Shown here: in pieces, positions 3,833 to 9,119 of the stretch
Layout of the letters: each line of letters starts with the position of its first letter
Position numbering within the stretch: the first letter of the stretch is position 1
Assembly (NCBI GenBank): GCA_964631175.1
Contig: CAZVWH010000106.1
Span: 1 to 9,119, forward strand
Origin: CAZVWH01 sp964631175
GTDB lineage: Bacteria > Planctomycetota > Phycisphaerae > Sedimentisphaerales > Anaerobacaceae
Direction of reading: 5' to 3'
Length of the DNA: 9,119 nucleotides
Notes under the pieces: model-generated
Databases searched by the model: none
The model's input: only the letters and a program-made list of their open reading frames with translations
Told to the model about the DNA's origin: nothing
Translations under genes and position numbers: made by a program

Positions 3833-6751
3833 ATGTATAAAAAATTGATTTCTATGGTTTTTGTTGTTTTGGCACTAACTCTGGCGTCCACAACTTACGG
3901 TATAGGGATAGGAGATTTTGAAAACGATATGGACGGATGGGTCGTTTATGACGATCCCGACAGTTCCACCGACCCCAATGCCTCGGTAAGCTATAGCCCG
4001 GATGGGGCTACGTCGGGCAGCTACAGCCTCAGGATCGAAACAGACCCCAACTTTCAACGAGATATTATGTACGACCTGATAAGCAATGGAATGGTTGACG
4101 AATTCAGGAAAAACCTCAAAGTATCATTGGATGCTACGAGGCTGGAATCCGAGTGGATTGCTTCTGGAGACGTGTTTTGTGATTTCGTTGTGGCCGTCAA
4201 TGCAGGCAGCTCAGCACCTGGTAACGAATGGTCGTTCTGGTCTCAGGAAAGGGCCACAGGTTGGTCACTTGCTACGGATGAAGCGGTCAGCGTCACCTAC
4301 GACTATTCTCAGGCTCTCAATCAGATAGACTTTGACAACCTCGAGTATTTAGAGTTGTTCATATGTACGAGCTGGGGTAGGTACGACCCCGGCGGCGTTT
4401 ACCATGTTGACAATATACAAATCTTTGGCGGTGGGCCGGCTTACGATCCGGACCCGGCTGACGGTGCGAGAGATATATCGAATAATACTACTCTTAGCTG
4501 GACACCTGGACTGTATGCTGACAAACACGATGTATATGTCGGCACCAGTTTTAACGATGTAAACGATGCCAGCAGAGCCGATCCGCTGGGCGTACTGCTC
4601 GAGCAAGACTATGCTCTTAACACTTATAGTGTTTCCGACCTCGAATACGGCAAGAATTACTACTGGCGGATTGACGAGGTCAATGATGCTGCCGATCCCG
4701 ACATCTGGAGAGGTGAGATCTGGAGTTTTACAACTGCGTATCCGGGTACAGGATATGTGTTAGGCGACTGGGAAGACAACCTGGACAATTGGCATATATT
4801 TGATCAAGCTTCGCCGACCGGTCGTGCTACGTTAAGTTACAGCACTATCGGAGCCACGTTGAACAATAAGAGCCTCAGGCTGGAAGTTCCGAGAGACTAC
4901 TGGGTCATACAGCTTGATATTAGCGGCGAGCAGCTTGAAGCCCTTAAGGCTCACGACCTCTTCGCATTGGACGTGACGTGGGTCACTTCCGATTGGCAAG
5001 GACAGTCATGGTCCCAAGTCCAAGAAATTGCTATCCAAGGCTATGAGCTTTCATGGAAACAGACCGGATGGGGGGATCTACCCATTGTTAGTGATACGGG
5101 TAATCCTGACAGTCCTGGTAACTGGCCTCCGCCGGATTTAGGCGAAATCCACACGAGGACGATTAGCTGGGACTACTCTGGTATTGGTGTTGATAGCATT
5201 CCGAAAGGTGAGTGGTGCCAAATAATTATCTCCCAGAATCATTCTTCAAGTATTGGTCCTGGAATTTATTACTTCGACAATGCGCGATTGATCAATTCCG
5301 AACTCGCCTCTAACCCGCATCCTTCCAATCAGCAGACAGATGTGAAGACCGAGCCTATGCTTAGCTGGAAGGCCGGCAAGGATACTGTGGCACATGACGT
5401 GTATCTCGGCACCAGCTTTAACGATGTAAACGATGTCAGCACGGCGAGCCTGGCCAGCTACCCAGCCGTTATTTACACCAGCATTGATACCAACAGCTTT
5501 AAGCCCGGCACCCTTGAATACAACACAACTTACTACTGGCGGGTCGATGAGGTTCGTGATAACTCCGATGGGCTGTCGAAAGGATATGTCTGGAATTTCA
5601 CTACAGGAAATTTCATTGTCGTAGATGACTTTGAAGACTATAACGACACCAGCGGCAACAGGATATTCGATACATGGTCGGATTATGGTGTTAATAACAC
5701 CGGCATGACTGTGGGGCATCTTGTTCCGCCATTTGCCGAAAAGCAGACAGTTCATAGTGACTATCAATCCATGTATCTGCACTACGACAACGATGGCACT
5801 GTGAACGAGGACACCCTTTACGAACAGAGCGGGACACTGTTCTACTCAGAGACCCAGCGCCAGTGGACCGACCCTCAGGATTGGACAAGACAAAACGCTG
5901 AGTCCTTAACGGTATGGTTTAGAGGTGTGCCTGCATCTGTCGGCAGCTTCGCCCCTAAGGGGCAAGCAGCCGGACCGCCAATCACGATAACTGCCGGTGG
6001 TGCGGACATCTGGGGCACGTCCGATGAGTTCCACTTTGCCTATAAGCAATTCTCCGGTGTTGGAAGCATAGCGGCAAAAGTGGTCAGCCTCAGCAACACC
6101 GACCCATGGGCCAAGGCAGGTGTGATGATGCGTGAGACGCTGGATGCAGGCGCTAAACACATTGCGATGGTTGTAACACCAGGTAGTGGAGTTTCCTTGC
6201 AGCTCCGTGCTACTACAGGCAGTGACTCCGAAGAAGCTGCTACAATCGCCGGCGTCGAAGCTCCACAATGGGTGAGGTTGACACGTAGCGGCAATACGTT
6301 TACGGGTGAATATTCTGCTAATGGTACTACCTGGCAAACGGTGGGCTCGATGACGATGCCCATACTTACGAATCTCTATGCAGGCTTGGCTGTGACCAGC
6401 CACAATACAAATGCAACGTGCACAGCCGAGTTCTCTGATATTAATATTAACGGCACTGTTACAGGCGATTGGCAGTCACAGGATATTGGTATAGAAAGTA
6501 ATATTCCTGAGCCGATGTATATAGTCCTTGAGGATAGCAGCGGCAACAGTGTGAAGATCGATCATCCGGACCCTGCTGCAACCGTTATAAAGAGCTGGAC
6601 GGAGTGGAAAATTCCCTTTGCCGACTTGACCGGCTTGAATATGCAGGCTATCAAGAGTCTGGCCATAGGTGTCGGCGATGAAGCTGATACTCAGCCTGGC
6701 GGTGCAGGTACGCTGTACGTTGATGATATAAGGCTAAATCGTCCGGAATAA
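3833..6751 (+). CDS. Large secreted multidomain protein: carbohydrate-binding-like, Fn3-like and DUF1349-like modules
   Basis: 972 residues with an N-terminal signal peptide (MYKKLISMVFVVLALTLAST, cleavage near 20-24). The modules I see in order are: a jelly-roll, CBM-like domain at about 25-200 ending YHVDNIQIFG; an Fn3/Ig-like module at about 203-301; a second CBM-like domain at about 308-488 ending YYFDNARLI; a second Fn3-like module at about 490-592; and a third CBM-like domain starting FIVVDDFEDYND at about 594. The third domain is split: its second half (about 873-972, ending TLYVDDIRL) follows a DUF1349-like concanavalin-type domain at about 724-870. The two Fn3-like modules share GTSFNDVND at residues 237 and 526. 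No glycosidase or protease domain and no C-terminal sorting signal is visible. The domains suggest polysaccharide or surface binding outside the cell; the ligand is unknown. An in-frame palindromic segment encodes APKGQ from residue 707. A hairpin terminator follows. Confidence 0.88.
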   Translation: MYKKLISMVFVVLALTLASTTYGIGIGDFENDMDGWVVYDDPDSSTDPNASVSYSPDGATSGSYSLRIETDPNFQRDIMYDLISNGMVDEFRKNLKVSLDATRLESEWIASGDVFCDFVVAVNAGSSAPGNEWSFWSQERATGWSLATDEAVSVTYDYSQALNQIDFDNLEYLELFICTSWGRYDPGGVYHVDNIQIFGGGPAYDPDPADGARDISNNTTLSWTPGLYADKHDVYVGTSFNDVNDASRADPLGVLLEQDYALNTYSVSDLEYGKNYYWRIDEVNDAADPDIWRGEIWSFTTAYPGTGYVLGDWEDNLDNWHIFDQASPTGRATLSYSTIGATLNNKSLRLEVPRDYWVIQLDISGEQLEALKAHDLFALDVTWVTSDWQGQSWSQVQEIAIQGYELSWKQTGWGDLPIVSDTGNPDSPGNWPPPDLGEIHTRTISWDYSGIGVDSIPKGEWCQIIISQNHSSSIGPGIYYFDNARLINSELASNPHPSNQQTDVKTEPMLSWKAGKDTVAHDVYLGTSFNDVNDVSTASLASYPAVIYTSIDTNSFKPGTLEYNTTYYWRVDEVRDNSDGLSKGYVWNFTTGNFIVVDDFEDYNDTSGNRIFDTWSDYGVNNTGMTVGHLVPPFAEKQTVHSDYQSMYLHYDNDGTVNEDTLYEQSGTLFYSETQRQWTDPQDWTRQNAESLTVWFRGVPASVGSFAPKGQAAGPPITITAGGADIWGTSDEFHFAYKQFSGVGSIAAKVVSLSNTDPWAKAGVMMRETLDAGAKHIAMVVTPGSGVSLQLRATTGSDSEEAATIAGVEAPQWVRLTRSGNTFTGEYSANGTTWQTVGSMTMPILTNLYAGLAVTSHNTNATCTAEFSDININGTVTGDWQSQDIGIESNIPEPMYIVLEDSSGNSVKIDHPDPAATVIKSWTEWKIPFADLTGLNMQAIKSLAIGVGDEADTQPGGAGTLYVDDIRLNRPE
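4541..4573 (+). repeat. Fn3-like module DNA repeat, copy 1
   Basis: 33 bases encoding GTSFNDVND and flanking residues, matching 5408-5440 at 31 of 33 positions. This is part of the internal duplication of the Fn3-like module. The rest of the modules has diverged much more. Confidence 0.75.
5408..5440 (+). repeat. Fn3-like module DNA repeat, copy 2
   Basis: The second copy of the GTSFNDVND-encoding stretch, with two mismatches to 4541-4573. It marks the second Fn3-like module. Confidence 0.75.
5946..5967. repeat. CCCTTAGGGGC palindromic core, copy C (in frame inside the 972-residue gene)
   Basis: GCTT and AAGC arms surround the perfect palindrome GCCCCTAAGGGGC (5951-5963), giving a 10 bp stem with one bulged C. 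It is read in frame as APKGQ from residue 707, at the border where the DUF1349-like domain is inserted into the third CBM-like domain. It is related to the intergenic copies at 3331 and 3739. Confidence 0.7.
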
Positions 6752-6764
6752 CCAAGTTTTTCTA

Positions 6765-6792
6765 TCCGCCGCGGCGGTCTGCCGCAGGCGGA
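6765..6792. repeat. TCCGCC...GGCGGA palindrome, extended copy 4
   Basis: TCCGCCGCGGC (6765-6775) pairs with GCCGC-a-GGCGGA (6781-6792) around a 5-base loop with one bulged A. It starts 13 bases after the stop codon of the 972-residue gene. Its arms begin and end with the same TCCGCC/GGCGGA as copies 1-3. No T tract follows, so it is a repeat rather than the terminator. Confidence 0.7.
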
Positions 6793-6836
6793 GGACCGCT
6801 TGGCTCAGGCAAAATAGCTTATGATAGTAACAGTTT

Positions 6837-6870
6837 GGGACCTATACCGATTTTATTCGGTATAGGTCCC
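6837..6870 (+). terminator. Hairpin terminator of the 972-residue gene
   Basis: GGGACCTATACCGA (6837-6850) pairs perfectly over 14 bp with TCGGTATAGGTCCC (6857-6870) around a 6-base loop. GATTATTTTC follows, an imperfect T-rich tail. It lies 85 bases after the stop codon. A long perfect stem here supports a transcription end. The inner stem sequence recurs at 8329-8361. Confidence 0.7.
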
Positions 6871-7001
6871 GATTATTTTCCTCATTTCACTCAAGGCTAA
6901 ACGTACGTCATTATAGCGCATTGCAAGGTCTTAAACAAAAGAGTGATGGCTGATAAAGTATGGCCTGGAGCTCGTCTTACTTTTTTGCCCAGGACTTTAG
7001 A

Positions 7002-7928
7002 CTATTTGGGATCAGGTTTTAACTGGTAGCCCCTCTGCATGAATTTTAGATCTGGACTGTCAGGGTGAGTTGGACTCCAAGCTCCTTCATCAGCATAGAC
7101 TTCAGCCATTTCGATTGTGCGTTCATCCTGCCATCTGTGCATTTCTGCTCGGCCGTCCGCCCAGCCGAGACAGCTTCGGTTGCCGTGCCAGACTGTCAAC
7201 GGGTCGCACCAGCTGTCCCCCGTTGGATATATAATCCAGGAGCCCATATTCCACTGCCTGGGATCAGCTTCCTCCACGAACACATATTTAGTAGCGGGAT
7301 TTCTTATTTCAGTGTATTTTATGATGCCCCTTCCGGTATATTCATAACGCTCTTCACCATTCATTCCACCGGCAATGGAATAGCTGCGGAAGGTAGCTCG
7401 AGCCGGGTTTCGTTTTCTGTCGTCAGATGGGCATCGATATACATCGACATCCTTAACATAAGGATATAATGCCCCTCGCTCTATACCTCTCAACTCGTCC
7501 TCAAGGAGAGGATTTGAATCTCCTGTGTAGTTACCGGAAAGACCCTGTGGCGGTTCTACCCAGAACGCATCGGGTAAGTCCTGAAATTGTACACTTCTGG
7601 GTACATTGCTACAGACCAACATGTTATCATTATCATCCTGGTACATGTGCCAGGCCATTGCCAAAGACCTTACATTACTAACACAGTGGACTCTACGCGC
7701 CTGGTCTCTGGCCGAGCGCAAAGCAGGCATGAGAATTGCCATCAGAATCGCTATAATCGCAATAACTACTAATAACTCAATCAGCGTAAACCCCGTTAGA
7801 AATATTCGGTTTTTCCTATTTAGAATTTTGGTTTCTAATGGGCTAAAGCCTGTTAGAAGCGATTCCATACCCGTGGGACACCTATTTTTGGTACAGATTT
7901 CTAATGGGGTAAAGGCTCTTTCTTTCAT
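7002..7928 (-). CDS. Pseudopilin-like protein with H-X9-DG C-terminal signature
   Basis: 308 residues on the minus strand, starting at ATG 7928 with AAGGA nine bases upstream. Residues 46-68 carry the prepilin cleavage/methylation motif GFTLIELLVVIAIIAIL: cleavage would fall after Gly46, Phe47 would be methylated, and Glu51 is at +5. The hydrophobic helix anchors the protein in the inner membrane and drives assembly. The long C-terminal domain contains YRCPSDD (about 164-170) and His248-X9-Asp258-Gly259, the H-X9-DG signature of a planctomycete pseudopilin family related to DUF1559 proteins. Such proteins occur in many copies per genome and are usually tied to type II secretion or pilus-like machinery, with unknown individual roles. 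The leader is oddly long (46 residues) and contains two extra copies of the cleavage-like motif, AFTPLE and GFSPLE. No other secretion gene is next to it. Confidence 0.88.
   Translation of the reverse strand: MKERAFTPLEICTKNRCPTGMESLLTGFSPLETKILNRKNRIFLTGFTLIELLVVIAIIAILMAILMPALRSARDQARRVHCVSNVRSLAMAWHMYQDDNDNMLVCSNVPRSVQFQDLPDAFWVEPPQGLSGNYTGDSNPLLEDELRGIERGALYPYVKDVDVYRCPSDDRKRNPARATFRSYSIAGGMNGEERYEYTGRGIIKYTEIRNPATKYVFVEEADPRQWNMGSWIIYPTGDSWCDPLTVWHGNRSCLGWADGRAEMHRWQDERTIEMAEVYADEGAWSPTHPDSPDLKFMQRGYQLKPDPK
7832..7916 (-). repeat. 66-base tandem duplication in the pseudopilin leader
   Basis: TTTCTAATGGGCTAAAGCC (7832-7850) and its partner at 7898-7916 agree at 17 of 19 positions and lie exactly 66 bases (22 codons) apart. 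Each encodes a [GA]F[ST]PLE motif. CCTATTT occurs at the same 66-base spacing (7815 and 7881). Confidence 0.7.
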
Positions 7929-8328
7929 TCGTCTTTTTCCTTAACAAGATTTATGTTACCAAATTAGCTACCTCTTTTTCAAGAAATTTTTTTAAGACTT
8001 TTACAAAAGACTTAAGCTTATATAAAATAAAGGCTTATAATAATTATTTTCTTGCAAACTCCTCCATTAGGACTATTATGTAACCGGCGCACTAAAAAGG
8101 ACTTACGGCCAACAATGTTATGGCTGCACAAAATACCTTGATTTTACCAGCATTGCTCGTGTTTGTGTCCCCAGATACAGCAAAGATTTTTAAGCAAACC
8201 TTTAAGCACAGAATAGATAATCGAGCAGCACTTCTCTCGTCTGGGTGATGTAGAAGTGGAGCAGGCTATAGACTATGAATTCACTGCCATAAGCAGACAA
8301 ATGACCATTACTCATCATCAAGAAAAAC
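7929..8328. other. Intergenic region between the two minus-strand genes
   Basis: AT-rich for its first 130 bases. It holds the candidate promoter and ribosome-binding site of the pseudopilin gene and no recognisable gene. One minus-strand frame at 8202-8318 is open for 38 codons (starting MMSNGHLSAYG and ending LLDYLFCA). It has no clear ribosome-binding site and lies just past a terminator, so I do not call it a gene. Confidence 0.45.
7953..7982 (-). promoter_or_regulatory. Candidate promoter of the pseudopilin gene
   Basis: Read on the minus strand, TTGAAA (7977-7982) and TAACAT (7953-7958) are separated by 18 bases, and the second box lies about 25 bases before the start codon. The -10 match is only 4 of 6, in an AT-rich region, so this is tentative. 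Confidence 0.3.
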
Positions 8329-8361
8329 GGGGCCTATACCGAATCTATCAGTATAGGCCCC
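8329..8361 (-). terminator. Intrinsic terminator of the LamG-repeat gene
   Basis: GGGGCCTATAC (8329-8339) pairs perfectly with GTATAGGCCCC (8351-8361) around an 11-base loop. Read on the minus strand the stem is followed by GTTTTTCTT, a proper U tract. It lies 57 bases after the stop codon of the LamG gene. The stem is closely related to the terminator at 6837-6870. Confidence 0.82.
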
Positions 8362-8418
8362 GAAATAATACAAAACTGTGCCGTCCTGATTCAGGTCAAC
8401 CTTAATCGAGAACAGCGA

Positions 8419-9119
8419 TTACATACCTGCAAGGAAACTAACTTCCGGTGCAGACAAAGCCCTGTTGTAGATTTGAACCTCATCAATAGCACCTTCATAC
8501 AAACGTCCGGCCTTATCGGCATTTGCTCCGATATTGACATTGCTTGTACTAGTAGCTATGCTCCCTTGAAAATCCGAAACCGTTTCTAAGGCGCCATCGA
8601 TGTACACTTTCACCTGCATGCCGTCAAAGCTGCCTGCTGCGTGGTGCCACTCGCCGTTAAAGTTTTCACCGACATCCGCATGAGCCCAGTGCCAATATGC
8701 ATCGTCGTTGCTGTAGATAAAGAACTCCACAACATTTTCTCTTCTGAAGCCCTTTAATCCATACGTCTTATCACCTTTGACAAGCCAGGGATTATCTTCC
8801 CCGTTGCCGATGTCATTGGATTTGACCCAGGCAGATATGGTGATCTGTTCAGTCATGTCAAAGAAGTTCGGATCATTACCCAGGTCCACGTAATCATCGA
8901 TACCGTCCAACTGGAGATAGGTGCCTGAGTCATCGGTGATGAAATTCGGATCACCCATAATCGCACCGTCCAGCCCGTTGCCCGAACTATCTGTTGCGTC
9001 GCCATCCAAGGCATAGCACGCAACCAGATTTCCAGTGCCGGGATCAACCGGCGGTGGCTGGATGCCGGCAAGGTACATCAACTCACCTGTGGACAAAGCA
9101 CGGTCGTAAATCTTCAGCT
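8419..9119 (-). CDS. LamG-repeat secreted protein, C-terminal part (5' end outside the window)
   Basis: The frame stays open to the right edge, so this is the last ~233 residues of a longer protein. The TTG at 9094-9096 is not a credible start, because it falls inside IYDRALSTGELMYLAG, the C-terminal signature of a previous LamG domain. The visible remainder is one complete LamG (Laminin_G_3) domain, from GNLVACYALDGDATDSSGNG, through DDYVDLG, ITISAWVK, WHHAAGSFDGMQVKVYIDG and VNIGA, to IDEVQIYNRALSAPEVSFLAGM at the stop. The repeated ending (IYDRALSTGELMYLAG, then IYNRALSAPEVSFLAG) shows at least two tandem LamG domains. LamG domains are concanavalin-like sandwiches that bind carbohydrate or protein, and planctomycetes export many. 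No C-terminal sorting tag remains before the stop; a dockerin-like relic may lie just beyond it. An intrinsic terminator follows. Confidence 0.88.
   Translation of the reverse strand, partial: LKIYDRALSTGELMYLAGIQPPPVDPGTGNLVACYALDGDATDSSGNGLDGAIMGDPNFITDDSGTYLQLDGIDDYVDLGNDPNFFDMTEQITISAWVKSNDIGNGEDNPWLVKGDKTYGLKGFRRENVVEFFIYSNDDAYWHWAHADVGENFNGEWHHAAGSFDGMQVKVYIDGALETVSDFQGSIATSTSNVNIGANADKAGRLYEGAIDEVQIYNRALSAPEVSFLAGM

Noticed and set aside
5246..6403. Minus-strand open frames of 107-178 codons opposite the 972-residue gene
   Set aside because: The plus frame has a consensus ribosome-binding site, a signal peptide and recognisable domains throughout. The opposite frames have no recognisable features.
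7065..7944. Plus-strand open frames opposite the pseudopilin gene
   Set aside because: The minus frame carries the prepilin motif and H-X9-DG signature with a good start. The plus frames are shadows.
9094..9096. TTG start codon for the LamG gene
   Set aside because: It lies inside the C-terminal signature of a previous LamG domain, and the frame is open to the window edge, so the gene begins outside the window.

Overview
The window looks like accessory chromosomal DNA from an uncultured planctomycete, most likely the class Phycisphaerae (Sedimentisphaerales-like). The assignment is inferred from protein style, not from a marker gene. The clues are a pseudopilin-like protein with the H-X9-DG C-terminal signature, Fn3-like modules containing 'HDVY[VL]GTSFNDVND', a DUF1349-like concanavalin fold, tandem LamG domains, and many short GC-rich palindromes scattered in and between genes. 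There is no rRNA, tRNA, CRISPR array, integrase, transposase or recognisable defence system.

Layout. Positions 1-369 carry no convincing complete gene. Three plus-strand genes follow: a secreted protein with a very basic region, a Tyr/Trp-rich region and a TPR tail (370-2526); a small glycine-zipper lipoprotein (2658-3053); and, after about 780 bp of repeat-rich intergenic DNA, a 972-residue secreted multidomain beta-sandwich protein (3833-6751) ending in a hairpin terminator. Two minus-strand genes follow: an H-X9-DG pseudopilin-like protein (7002-7928) and the 3' part of a LamG-repeat protein that runs off the right edge (8419-9119).

All five products are predicted to be exported or at the cell surface. 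None carries an obvious catalytic domain, so the theme is envelope and extracellular adhesion or carbohydrate binding. The first two genes could share a transcript (131 bp gap). The two minus-strand genes are separated by about 490 bp and a terminator, so they are probably separate units.

The most interesting layer is the repeats. Two MITE-like inverted-repeat elements of about 116-119 bp sit upstream of the 972-residue gene, one with smaller palindromes nested in its arms. A 13-15 bp palindromic core (CCCTTAGGGGC) occurs twice in that intergenic region and once inside the 972-residue gene, where it is read in frame. A second family (TCCGCC-NN-GGCGGA) occurs twice inside the TPR gene and in two intergenic spots. 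An 11 bp inverted repeat lies in the leader of the TPR gene. Together these suggest palindromes that tolerate, or spread by, in-frame insertion into protein-coding genes at domain linkers, comparable in principle to Rickettsia palindromic elements. Genome-wide comparison is needed to test this.
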